In this document: piece by piece, positions 9,238-16,622 of the stretch | How the letters are laid out: the number at the start of each line of letters is the position of its first letter | Numbering within the stretch: position 1 is the first letter of the stretch | From: a virus | Virus record (IMG/VR): IMGVR_UViG_3300025112_000002 | Span: 1 to 30,035 of that record | Reading direction: 5' to 3' (one strand) | DNA: 30,035 nt | Notes under the pieces: generated by a model | Database searches by the model: none | Seen by the model: the letters and a program-made list of their open reading frames with translations, nothing else | Told to the model about the DNA's origin: nothing | Made by a program: the position numbers and the translations under genes

Positions 9238-10041
9238 ATGGCAGAAAAAAAAGTAAAAAGATTAGTAGAACTAATTATAGATGAAGAGTCTGAAAGGTTT
9301 GGAGTAGAAGCGATAAGCCTTGTTGAATTTCCTGCAATCGAAGAAAACTGGGTGTTCTTCAATAAAGACAATTTCCTATCCTTAGCAAAATTAGATGAAG
9401 AAAAGAAAACTCTTGTAGGAGCTGTGCTTATTCCTGAGAAAGAGATACCTAGATATGACCAAGAACTTGATGAGGAGTATGTAGTTTACTTTAGTAAAGA
9501 AACTATTAAAAAGGCACAGGAGCTATTTATGGTTAATCTAAGAAACAATAATGCTACCTATGAACACAAAGTACCAATAGATGGTTTAAGCGTTGTAGAG
9601 AGCTGGATTAAAGAAGATGAAAAATATGACAAGTCCTCACAATTTGGATTTGAGAAAATGCCTATTGGAACGTGGTTTGTGAAAATGAAAATTTCTAATA
9701 ACGATGAGATGTGGGAAAAAGTAAAGAATAAAGAAGTAAGAGGATTTAGTATAGAGGGGTACTTTACTGATGTTTTAATTGAGGCTTCTAAAAAGAAGAA
9801 GTATAAAAAGAAATACACTAAAGAAGATATATTGTCTGATGAAGATTTATTAGACAGAATTAGAATGATTATAACTCAGGATGAAACAGACCAGTTTGAG
9901 TTAATGAAAGAATACATTACGAAAAAGGCTTTATCAAAATATCCTTGGAAACAATGTATCGCTGATATGAAGAAAAAGTACGGAAAAGAATCTGCTGCTA
10001 AAATCTGTTCAGCTATAAAAAGTGGCACTGTTAGAAGGTAG
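9238..10041 (+). CDS. Prohead protease, XkdF-like (serine protease)
   Basis: 267 residues. It resembles the XkdF-type putative phage serine proteases (peptidase S78-like) that cut the scaffold during capsid maturation. Visible catalytic candidates are His110 in NATYEHKVP and Ser171 in VRGFSIEGYF, the usual spacing and context for this family. The N-terminal region (RLVELIIDEESERFGVEAIS) is the typical lead-in. After a Lys-rich linker (185-195), the last 40 residues hold YPWKQCIADMKKKYG and AAKICSAIK, a short Cys-containing tail motif also seen at the ends of other phage head proteins. It sits directly upstream of scaffold and capsid genes, as expected, and has its own late-type promoter. Confidence 0.8.
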   Translation: MAEKKVKRLVELIIDEESERFGVEAISLVEFPAIEENWVFFNKDNFLSLAKLDEEKKTLVGAVLIPEKEIPRYDQELDEEYVVYFSKETIKKAQELFMVNLRNNNATYEHKVPIDGLSVVESWIKEDEKYDKSSQFGFEKMPIGTWFVKMKISNNDEMWEKVKNKEVRGFSIEGYFTDVLIEASKKKKYKKKYTKEDILSDEDLLDRIRMIITQDETDQFELMKEYITKKALSKYPWKQCIADMKKKYGKESAAKICSAIKSGTVRR

Positions 10042-10044
10042 CCT

Positions 10045-10078
10045 GTAAACAATATTAAATTAATTATATATACTTATA
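10045..10078 (+). promoter_or_regulatory. Late-type phage promoter, copy B (before scaffold/capsid genes)
   Basis: GTAAAC at 10045-10050, 18 bases, TATACT at 10069-10074. The spacing matches the other three copies. The ATG at 10092 lies 17 bases beyond TATACT, leaving a leader of about 10 bases. The downstream genes are scaffold and major capsid, which need strong late expression. Confidence 0.6.
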
Positions 10079-10091
10079 AAAATACTATACA

Positions 10092-10745
10092 ATGAAAGAC
10101 ACGTTAGAAAAAATCAAAACTTTATTGTCTATTGATAATAAAGAATCTAAAGAAGTTAAAATGTATGCTGAAATGATATTAGATGATGGCAGAGTTGTAG
10201 CTACTGAGGATGAACAATTTATGATAGGCTCTGAAGTTTTTGTAGTTAATGATGATGGAGAAGCTAGTTCTTTATCAGCAGGAACTTATAAAATGGAAGA
10301 TGGGGCTGAAATGACTATTGATGACAATGGTAAAGTTTTAGACTTAGGAGAAGAAAAAGAAGCTGAGGATGTAGAAGCTGAAGAAGAAGATAAAGAAGAA
10401 ATGGCAGAAGAAGCAGATGTTGCTGATTGGAAAGGAATGGAAATTAGAATTAAAAACCTTGAAGATGCTGTAGCTGATTTAAAAGCAGACAAAGAAAGTA
10501 TGTCTGTAGAAACTGAAGAAACAGTTGAAGAAGAAGTTGTAGAAGAAAAAGTAGAGATGTCTAAAGATATGGTTACTAGCTTAGTAGAAGAAATAGAACA
10601 CTTAAAAACTAAGTTATCAGAAATGGAAAATACACCAGGAGCTGAGGGTTTTAATCACAATCCTGAAATGAAAACTAAATCAGATAAAGTTGATTTAGCT
10701 AAAATGTCAATTAATGACAGAGTTAAATATTTAATAAATAATTAG
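10092..10745 (+). CDS. Capsid scaffolding protein (acidic)
   Basis: 217 residues, strongly acidic. An N-terminal helix is followed by a beta-rich module (YAEMILDDGRVVATEDEQ, IGSEVFVVNDDGE, SLSAGTYKMEDGAEMTIDDN). A Glu/Ala-rich segment with coiled-coil character and a C-terminal basic tail (KTKSDKVDLAKMSINDRVKY) follow. Scaffolds are typically helical and acidic with a basic C-terminus that binds the capsid protein, and they are cleaved by the protease encoded just upstream. Placed between protease and capsid gene, it fits that job. The beta module is also found in head proteins of related phages, so a role as an internal or decoration protein is possible. Confidence 0.65.
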   Translation: MKDTLEKIKTLLSIDNKESKEVKMYAEMILDDGRVVATEDEQFMIGSEVFVVNDDGEASSLSAGTYKMEDGAEMTIDDNGKVLDLGEEKEAEDVEAEEEDKEEMAEEADVADWKGMEIRIKNLEDAVADLKADKESMSVETEETVEEEVVEEKVEMSKDMVTSLVEEIEHLKTKLSEMENTPGAEGFNHNPEMKTKSDKVDLAKMSINDRVKYLINN

Positions 10746-10748
10746 AAA

Positions 10749-11756
10749 ATGAAAAAAGATAATAAAAACCAAATTATGAAATTGGCTAACAACAAACGCT
10801 ACGAGTTTGATATTACTGTAAATGGTGATACTTACGCAGGTGTTCATAGTTTGCCGTATGTAACTGCTGCGTTAAGAAGTCCTGACACAGTTGCTAAAGG
10901 ATATGTAAGGACTATAGATGGATTAACTAAGTCTGCTGTAATAAATAATATTGCTTCAAGCAATCCTATTGTTGCTGCTGCTTGTGGGTTTTCAAGTGAA
11001 GACACTACTTCTACTTCAGAGCAAGTTCTTTCTTTAACTGACCTAAAAGTAAACGAGGAAATTTGCCGAGGCACAATCTTCCCTACTTGGATGGGGCAAG
11101 GAATGGATAGAAACGGAAACTTACCACAAAACTTTTCTGATTTCTTATTAGGAGTAATTGCTTCTAAAGCTGCTGCTCAATTAGAGATTGGTATATGGCA
11201 GGGAACTTCTCCTTTTGGAACTGGATTCTTATCAGATGATGGAACTCAAGATGAAACAGGAGCAGATGCAAGTGCTTGTAAAGACTTCACAGAAGTTGAT
11301 TTTGCTGATGCCTTAGCAGCCTCAGATATTCTTACAGATATGGCTTCTATATACAATGCTGCTGCAAGTGATATATCAGGAATATTAACAAAACCAGGAG
11401 TTGGATTCTATATGAATAACAAGACTTATGGTTTTTATATTCAAGCATTAGCCGCTGCAGGTTCAAATCAAGGACAGGTTTCAGGAGCAGGGTTTAATTT
11501 GAATGGAGATAATATGACTTACTTCGGATTCCCTATTTATAGATGTCCTGGAATGTTCAACGATACTATCCTTTTCACTTATCCTGAAAACTTAGTATTC
11601 GGAACAAACTTAGCAACGGACTGGACTGAAGCAAGATTAATTCCAACGTATGAATACGATGGTTCTGATAACGTAAGAGTTACTATGAACTTTGCTGTAG
11701 GTGTACAGACTGCTGTAGCTACAGATGGTGTTTACGGAAGTACTGTTTGGACATAG
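10749..11756 (+). CDS. Major capsid protein (HK97-fold expected)
   Basis: 335 residues following protease and scaffold, with a strong terminator after it. The sequence has a long N-terminal region, a helix-rich centre (FLLGVIASKAAAQLEIGIWQ), and a C-terminal part with FGFPIYRCPGM, NLVFGTNLATDWTEARLIP and VRVTMNFAVGVQTA. This is the pattern of HK97-type capsid proteins from Bacteroidota phages (a bound domain with 'NLVFGTD'-like and final beta strands). No long delta domain of the HK97 kind is separate because the scaffold is its own gene. The start at 10749 is four bases after the scaffold stop. Confidence 0.8.
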   Translation: MKKDNKNQIMKLANNKRYEFDITVNGDTYAGVHSLPYVTAALRSPDTVAKGYVRTIDGLTKSAVINNIASSNPIVAAACGFSSEDTTSTSEQVLSLTDLKVNEEICRGTIFPTWMGQGMDRNGNLPQNFSDFLLGVIASKAAAQLEIGIWQGTSPFGTGFLSDDGTQDETGADASACKDFTEVDFADALAASDILTDMASIYNAAASDISGILTKPGVGFYMNNKTYGFYIQALAAAGSNQGQVSGAGFNLNGDNMTYFGFPIYRCPGMFNDTILFTYPENLVFGTNLATDWTEARLIPTYEYDGSDNVRVTMNFAVGVQTAVATDGVYGSTVWT

Positions 11757-11772
11757 TAGATAGATAATTAAT

Positions 11773-11797
11773 GGGGAGTGAAATATCTCCCCTTTTT
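11773..11797 (+). terminator. Rho-independent terminator after the capsid gene
   Basis: A perfect six-base stem GGGGAG (11773-11778) and CTCCCC (11787-11792) encloses an eight-base loop and is followed by five T. It is unusually GC-rich for this genome. It would end most transcription from the promoters at 9202 and 10045 and set the dose of scaffold and capsid apart from downstream genes. Confidence 0.8.
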
Positions 11798-11822
11798 ATA
11801 AACAAATTAAAACAAAAATAAA

Positions 11823-12419
11823 ATGGCTTGTAATTTAACACGAGGTTTATTGGTTGATTGTAAAGACCAAATAGGAGGACTAAAAAAAATCTTCTTTGTA
11901 AATACATATTGCTCTGATATTAGAGCAGGGGGTACATTTTCAGATAATGTAATGACTACAGCAGGTTTTGTAGATTGGGATATATATAGTGGTACTTATG
12001 TAAATGTATTTCAGTATGACCTAAGACCTAATCTATCTTCAGTAACTGTAAACATAAATAGTGACCCTGCAACAGGAACTACTTTCTTTGAGCAAACTTT
12101 ATCTCTTACGCTACAAAAATTAACAGCAGCACAATCTAATGAAATTAAACTTATGTCTTATAATAGAAGTCAGGTATTTGTACTTGATAATAATGACAAT
12201 GTATTCTTATTAGGTATGGACAATGGTTGTGATATTTCTGGTGGTACTGTTGTAACAGGAGCTGCTAAGGGAGATATGTCGGGTTATACTTTAGAATTAA
12301 GAGCAGAAGAAAAAGACCCATTAATTTGGCTACCTGCAACAGCAGGAGGTGGTACAGCTAAGTACCCATTTGATGGATTATCTGATGAAGATAAATTAAA
12401 TATAACTGTAGGAACTTAA
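11823..12419 (+). CDS. Tail tube-like / major structural protein
   Basis: 198 residues, beta-rich, with no signal peptide. The opening MACNLTRGLLVDCKDQIGG and the following KIFFVNTYCS match a conserved N-terminus I recall from abundant structural proteins of Bacteroidota phages, usually annotated as tail tube. The middle (FFEQTLSLTLQKLTAAQSNEIKL and QVFVLDNNDNVFLLGMDNG) has alternating strands typical of tube or decoration proteins. It sits alone between two terminators, which suits a separately and highly expressed virion protein. I see no matching promoter directly upstream, so it is probably reached by read-through of the first terminator. The tube call is tentative. Confidence 0.5.
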   Translation: MACNLTRGLLVDCKDQIGGLKKIFFVNTYCSDIRAGGTFSDNVMTTAGFVDWDIYSGTYVNVFQYDLRPNLSSVTVNINSDPATGTTFFEQTLSLTLQKLTAAQSNEIKLMSYNRSQVFVLDNNDNVFLLGMDNGCDISGGTVVTGAAKGDMSGYTLELRAEEKDPLIWLPATAGGGTAKYPFDGLSDEDKLNITVGT

Positions 12420-12446
12420 TCAATAAATCGTTACTCAATTAAAATA

Positions 12447-12473
12447 GGGTTATCCAATGGGTAGCCCTTTTTT
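12447..12473 (+). terminator. Rho-independent terminator after the tail tube-like gene
   Basis: A nine-pair stem (12447-12455 with 12459-12467, one G-T wobble) and a three-base loop AAT, followed by six T. It is a strong, compact hairpin that closes the capsid/tube transcription unit. Confidence 0.8.
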
Positions 12474-12526
12474 ATTAAATTAATTTTACAATTAACTAAA
12501 TAGTATAAAGTTTTCTTTATAAAACT

Positions 12527-12567
12527 TACATTTGAAAACGAATTAGTTATATTTATATATACTATTA
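12527..12567 (+). promoter_or_regulatory. Promoter region: late-type copy C plus a host-like -7 box
   Basis: GAAAAC at 12534-12539, 18 bases, TATACT at 12558-12563, then ATTA: same layout and spacing as copies A, B and D. Just upstream, TACATTTG at 12527-12534 matches the Bacteroidota sigma-A -7 consensus TAnnTTTG, but I see no convincing -33 TTG at the right distance. The region 12420-12580 holds nothing else but the terminator. Confidence 0.55.
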
Positions 12568-12580
12568 AAAGACAAATATT

Positions 12581-12778
12581 ATGGCTTGGAAAGTAAAAGA
12601 ACAATACAAAGATTATAAACCAATAAATATGAACTTGGCTTATGGTCAATTAAGACCTCATCAAATAGAAAATTTATCTGATGAATTAAAAGAGAAGTAT
12701 TTTGAACAAGATACTCCTAAACCAAAAAAGAAAAAAGTTAAAATAGAAACAGAATCTTATGATACCTATACTGATTAA
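12581..12778 (+). CDS. Small hypothetical protein
   Basis: 65 residues, hydrophilic. The first half contains AYGQLRPHQIENLSDELKEKYF, a helix pair. The end is Lys-rich (PKPKKKKVKIETESYDTYTD) and probably disordered. The stop overlaps the start of the next small gene (TAATG), and it is the first gene behind promoter copy C. Small proteins of this kind before the portal may help head assembly, but I do not recognise a family. Confidence 0.6.
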   Translation: MAWKVKEQYKDYKPINMNLAYGQLRPHQIENLSDELKEKYFEQDTPKPKKKKVKIETESYDTYTD

Positions 12779-12921
12779 TGGGAACTAAAACAGAAAATGT
12801 AGAAGTAAATAAAGATTTGTATCAGGAGTTTATAGAAAAAATATCTACTGTAGATAATGCAGAAAAACAGGAAGAATTAGTAAAAGAGTATTATAACAAA
12901 ATATACACAATTAGAGATTAA
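12778..12921 (+). CDS. Small helical hypothetical protein
   Basis: 47 residues from the ATG at 12778-12780 to TAA at 12919-12921. It overlaps the stop of the gene before and the start of the gene after by one base each (TAATG both times), which is strong evidence of translation. The composition is Glu/Lys/Val with two amphipathic helices (QEFIEKISTVDNAEKQEELV), suggesting a small helical or coiled-coil protein. Function unknown. Confidence 0.6.
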   Translation: MGTKTENVEVNKDLYQEFIEKISTVDNAEKQEELVKEYYNKIYTIRD

Positions 12922-13595
12922 TGGCTACTTACAATTTAAAATATTCAGGAGCTATGGCACAGTTGCAAAATGTATATTTTTATGAAGATATTACATCTGC
13001 TTTAGGTGGTGATAGTACCCTTATAGATAGTGGAACTCCAGGTAGTAGTAGCAATAAAACTATAATGTTTTATATAAGAGGTAGAAAGACAAATTGGACT
13101 AGAGGGATTTCTGCTTATGCAACAGTTTCAGAGGGGTTTTATAGGCCTACATACCTTCATAATGATAGGTATTGGCTACTAAGATTACAATTTGTGTACC
13201 CAACAGCAAGTAATATTACCACTTATGATGCAGGAGCAACCAGAGCTTTAGGTGGCTTTGTTGCCCCTGTAAATGAAACTTATGACATAAGTTTATATTA
13301 TGGGGCTTGGGATGTAAAAACCTTTGGAGATGCTTTAACTAAAATTGATGGCATCAATATTGTTTTAAATGTAACAGTAGATGAGACATTTACCTCTATA
13401 GAAACTGATAATCCTATCGCTTATTATAATGAATATAGCTCTAATGATGCAATAGAAAGACCCACAATGTATGGTTCAGCTTTAAATAAGGGTTTGCCTA
13501 CGCTTTCACTTGCTGATGGTGGAGATGGCGATACTCCTCTTATAGTTACAGATGCTCAATATGGCGTACAAACTTGGACTCCATCAACAGATTAA
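12921..13595 (+). CDS. Hypothetical structural protein upstream of the portal
   Basis: 224 residues, beta-rich, aromatic and Gly/Thr-rich, with no signal peptide or membrane segment. Segments such as NKTIMFYIRGRKTNWTRG, RYWLLRLQFVYP and YDISLYYGAWDVKTFGDAL suggest a jelly-roll or immunoglobulin-like fold, as in minor capsid, decoration or tail proteins. It starts on a TAATG overlap and ends two bases before the portal ATG, so it is produced with the portal. I do not recognise the family, and a virion role is inferred from neighbours. Confidence 0.5.
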   Translation: MATYNLKYSGAMAQLQNVYFYEDITSALGGDSTLIDSGTPGSSSNKTIMFYIRGRKTNWTRGISAYATVSEGFYRPTYLHNDRYWLLRLQFVYPTASNITTYDAGATRALGGFVAPVNETYDISLYYGAWDVKTFGDALTKIDGINIVLNVTVDETFTSIETDNPIAYYNEYSSNDAIERPTMYGSALNKGLPTLSLADGGDGDTPLIVTDAQYGVQTWTPSTD

Positions 13596-13597
13596 AT

Positions 13598-15427
13598 ATG
13601 AAAAAGAAAAATAATACAGAAATATCAGTAATACATTTAGCAGAGTTTAATCTACCACAAGTTACTGAAACAACTAATAAGGATTGGATTCAATTTGGCA
13701 CAGATAATATGTACCCTCAATATCTACTTGAATTATACAATGGAAGTAGTATTAATAATGCTATTATAAAAGGAGTTTCAGCTATGATCTATGGAGAGGG
13801 GTTAGATGCTACTGATAGAGGAGATAGTAATGAGCATAAAGAACAATGGTTAAGGCTTACATCATTACTAGGTCATTCACAGAAAGACCTTTTAAAGTGC
13901 CTAGCATTTGATTTAAAGCTGTTCGGAATGTGTTATGTTAATACGATATGGAACAAGCCTAGAACAAAGATAGTAGAAATGTACCATATCCCTGCACAAT
14001 ATATAAGAAGTGGAAAGACTGATGGATATGGTAATGTAAATGAATATTACTATTCAGCAGATTGGACTAATACTAGAAAGCACAAGCCAAGAACTTATAA
14101 AGCGTTTGATGAAAAGGACAGGACAAGTGCAAGTCAAGTATTATGTATCAAAGATTATTCTCCAGGAAGCTATTATTATTCACTACCTGACTATCAAGGC
14201 TCTACTTCTTATATTCAATTAGATATGGAGATTGCTCAATTTCACTTATCTAATATCAAATCAGGTATGTTTCCCAGTCTTGCTGTGAATTTCGCTAATG
14301 GAATTCCGAGCCACGATGAAAGAAAAACTATAGAAAGACAAATAAACTCTAAATTTGGTGGTAGTGGTAACGCAGGTAAAATTCTAATTACCTTTAATGA
14401 TGGAAAAGATACTGCTCCTGAGATAGTGCCTATAAGTTCAAATGACAATGCAGACAGTTATCAATTTCTATCAACAGAAACTACTAGAAAAGTGCTTACA
14501 GGACACAGGGTTACAAGCCCACTCTTATTCGGAGTAAAGGGAGATGGTAGTGGATTCGGTAATAACGCTGATGAACTACGAGATTCTTTTAGTTTGTTTA
14601 TGAACTCTGTGGTTAAACCAATGCAGAACACAATTTTAGAGGGTTTACAGCCTTTATTTTCAATTTGTGACATAAACCTTGATTTATACTTTAAATCGCT
14701 TAAACCTGCTGATTTCATTGATATTGAAAATGTGGCTAAAGTAAGTGAAGATGAACAAGAGAAAGAGGGAATAGATACAGGGGATGAAATTAAGAAAGAA
14801 TTTACTGAATTATCTAATGATGAATTTGATATTTTATTAAACAATTTAGAAGGAGAGCAAATAAATGATGATGAATGGGAAGTTGTGGATGAAAGAGAGC
14901 AAGGTACAGGAGATGATTATGAAGAATGGGCAGATAGATTTATACAAAAGAGAGAAGATTTTGCAGTAAATGAAATAAAAAGTAATGAAGATAAATTTAG
15001 TTATTTAGACAAGTCTTATTATAGAGTAAGATTCAAATATGCTGTAGGTACAACTAAAGGCTCAGGGGGTAAATCAAGACCATTTTGCAAAAATATGATG
15101 AGATTAAGTAGAGGAGGTTTTGTTTATAGAATTGAAGATATAGACATAGCAAGTGAGAGGGGAATAAATTATCAATTAGGTCATAATAAACAACCATACG
15201 ACCTTTTTAAATTCAAGGGCGGTGTTTACTGTCGCCATAAATGGAACGAAGTTTTATATAGACTTAAAAAGGGCACTGAATTAAAAGATGGACAAAGTTT
15301 AGATAATGATTATAACAAGGTAGATAGTATTCCTGCAAGTTATAAAAGAAAACCAAAAGGATTAAGAGAAAGTAAAATAGCTCCTTATAATATGCCAAAT
15401 AATGGTCATTATCCAGGAGTAAAATAA
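13598..15427 (+). CDS. Portal protein
   Basis: 609 residues from ATG 13598, preferred over an in-frame ATG at 13574 because the latter lies inside the previous gene. Signature parts of Bacteroidota phage portals are present: WIQFGTDNMYPQYLLELYNG near the N-terminus, then LLKCLAFDLKLFGMCYVN, YHIPAQYIRSG, and the late core SPLLFGVKGDGSGFGNNADE and SFSLFMNSVVKPMQN. The portal is the dodecameric DNA gate. After an acidic linker (about 390-450), a separate module spans about 473-558 with SRPFCKNMM (Cys near 497) and GGVYCRHKW (Cys/His near 545-547). This looks like a possible metal-binding or head-binding domain. Placement after the capsid and tube genes is unlike the usual terminase-portal-capsid order. 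Confidence 0.8.
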   Translation: MKKKNNTEISVIHLAEFNLPQVTETTNKDWIQFGTDNMYPQYLLELYNGSSINNAIIKGVSAMIYGEGLDATDRGDSNEHKEQWLRLTSLLGHSQKDLLKCLAFDLKLFGMCYVNTIWNKPRTKIVEMYHIPAQYIRSGKTDGYGNVNEYYYSADWTNTRKHKPRTYKAFDEKDRTSASQVLCIKDYSPGSYYYSLPDYQGSTSYIQLDMEIAQFHLSNIKSGMFPSLAVNFANGIPSHDERKTIERQINSKFGGSGNAGKILITFNDGKDTAPEIVPISSNDNADSYQFLSTETTRKVLTGHRVTSPLLFGVKGDGSGFGNNADELRDSFSLFMNSVVKPMQNTILEGLQPLFSICDINLDLYFKSLKPADFIDIENVAKVSEDEQEKEGIDTGDEIKKEFTELSNDEFDILLNNLEGEQINDDEWEVVDEREQGTGDDYEEWADRFIQKREDFAVNEIKSNEDKFSYLDKSYYRVRFKYAVGTTKGSGGKSRPFCKNMMRLSRGGFVYRIEDIDIASERGINYQLGHNKQPYDLFKFKGGVYCRHKWNEVLYRLKKGTELKDGQSLDNDYNKVDSIPASYKRKPKGLRESKIAPYNMPNNGHYPGVK

Positions 15428-15435
15428 ATTAAATT

Positions 15436-16008
15436 ATGGCAATACAGCACACACTTTTTGTAAGTACGGATAGAATCAAGAAAGACACAGCTCTCGGAGG
15501 AAGCGTTGATAACAACTTATTACTTCCGTATATACTAATGGCTCAAGATAGGTATATATTACCTGTACTTGGAACGGATTTAAATGATAAATTAGTATCA
15601 GACATTCAAGGTAGTAGTTTAGCAGGAGCATATCTAACCCTTTTACAAACATATATCCAACCTGCTTTAGTTCAGTTTGCTTTTGCTACTGTATTACCAT
15701 TTCTTAGACTTAGAATGGTAAACAATTCAGTAGTCACAATGAATAGTGAGCAGGGTGGTAGTGTTTCTCATAGTGATTTAAAGCCTTTAATTAATGCGAG
15801 TATAGACCAAGCTGAGTTCTACCGAGAACGATTGATAGACTACATAAGAAACAATACAAGTAGCTTTCCTGAGTATCAAACAAATCAGGGAGCTGATCTT
15901 ACTCCGACTTCTCAAAACTATTATGCAGGTCTAAATCTTGATGTAGCTCCAATGAGTAATAAAACAAAATCCTTTTTACAAGGAGCAGATATAACAATAT
16001 GTTGCTAA
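15436..16008 (+). CDS. Head-tail connector protein
   Basis: 190 residues, mostly helical. An N-terminal segment (LFVSTDRIKKDTALGGSVDNNLLLPYILMAQDRYILPVLG) and helices with LLQTYIQPALVQFAFATVLPFL and IDQAEFYRERLIDYIR match the helical-bundle connector proteins (DUF6712-like, gp6/gp15-like in role) found next to portals in Bacteroidota phages. It would form the ring below the portal. It lies eight bases after the portal stop. The Cys-Cys end is unusual. Confidence 0.6.
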   Translation: MAIQHTLFVSTDRIKKDTALGGSVDNNLLLPYILMAQDRYILPVLGTDLNDKLVSDIQGSSLAGAYLTLLQTYIQPALVQFAFATVLPFLRLRMVNNSVVTMNSEQGGSVSHSDLKPLINASIDQAEFYRERLIDYIRNNTSSFPEYQTNQGADLTPTSQNYYAGLNLDVAPMSNKTKSFLQGADITICC

Positions 16009-16011
16009 GAT

Positions 16012-16134
16012 ATGCAAACAAAACAAAAGGAAAAACAAAGGAAAAATAACGAACAAAAATTAAAAAAATATTTAGATAGTTATGGCAAATCAAAGACTGA
16101 CAGACAAAACAGAACTAGCAGAACAGGCAGGTAG
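16012..16134 (+). CDS. Possible small Lys/Gln-rich protein overlapping the next gene
   Basis: 40 residues, extremely Lys/Gln/Asn/Arg-rich, with a short helix (NNEQKLKKYLDSYGKSK). It begins three bases after the connector stop and overlaps the next gene's start by 53 bases in another frame. The similar placement of tiny basic ORFs after connectors in related phages makes it plausible. The long overlap and biased composition leave it uncertain. Confidence 0.3.
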   Translation: MQTKQKEKQRKNNEQKLKKYLDSYGKSKTDRQNRTSRTGR

Positions 16135-16621
16135 TGGGGATTTAATAATGCTCGTTGATGTAAATGACACCACAGGTAGCGCAGCAGGAACAAGTAAGAA
16201 GCAAGACTTTAAATACTTAATGCAAACAGATAAATTTTCATTAAGCAACGCTGAGGTATTAGCTTTAGATAGCACACCTAAAACTCTAATAGGTGCTTTA
16301 AGTGGTTATATGCCAACGATATTTAATGTTACTGTATTATGTACTTATGCTTCATCAACAGAAAGTTCAAGGAAAGATATGATATTTGGATTTGATGAAT
16401 CTGTTGATACTGAATATTGGGCGTATATAGAATCTATGATGGATAGTGAAACTTCAGACAATTCTTATGTAGCAGGAGCAAGCTCTCGAGTAATTAAAAC
16501 AGGGGTTTGTTCATCTTCTCTACTAAATAAACCTTTTAAAGTATGGGCAGAGGGAACAGGTTTTAATGGTGGTTGGAGTTGTGATATTTATGTAACCTAT
16601 TGTTATACAAAAGTATTATAA
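16082..16621 (+). CDS. Probable tail appendage / fibre-like protein
   Basis: 179 residues. The N-terminal 40 residues (RLTDKTELAEQAGSGDLIML VDVNDTTG, then GTSKKQDFKYL) resemble the head-fibre or tail-fibre attachment segment common to Bacteroidota phages, which is joined to variable C-terminal domains. The rest is beta-rich with aromatic residues and ends WSCDIYVTYCYTKVL, as a small receptor-binding or decoration domain would. There is no signal peptide. It ends two bases before the first exported protein gene and closes the virion block. The appendage role is inferred. Confidence 0.45.
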   Translation: MANQRLTDKTELAEQAGSGDLIMLVDVNDTTGSAAGTSKKQDFKYLMQTDKFSLSNAEVLALDSTPKTLIGALSGYMPTIFNVTVLCTYASSTESSRKDMIFGFDESVDTEYWAYIESMMDSETSDNSYVAGASSRVIKTGVCSSSLLNKPFKVWAEGTGFNGGWSCDIYVTYCYTKVL

Positions 16622-16622
16622 A

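Noticed and set aside
11798-11822. ATAAAC at 11798 as a fifth late promoter
   Set aside because: No TATACT lies at 18 bases; that position falls on the start codon of the next gene.
13574-13597. ATG at 13574 as portal start
   Set aside because: It lies inside the preceding gene. ATG 13598 is two bases after that gene's stop and begins with a typical Lys-rich N-terminus.
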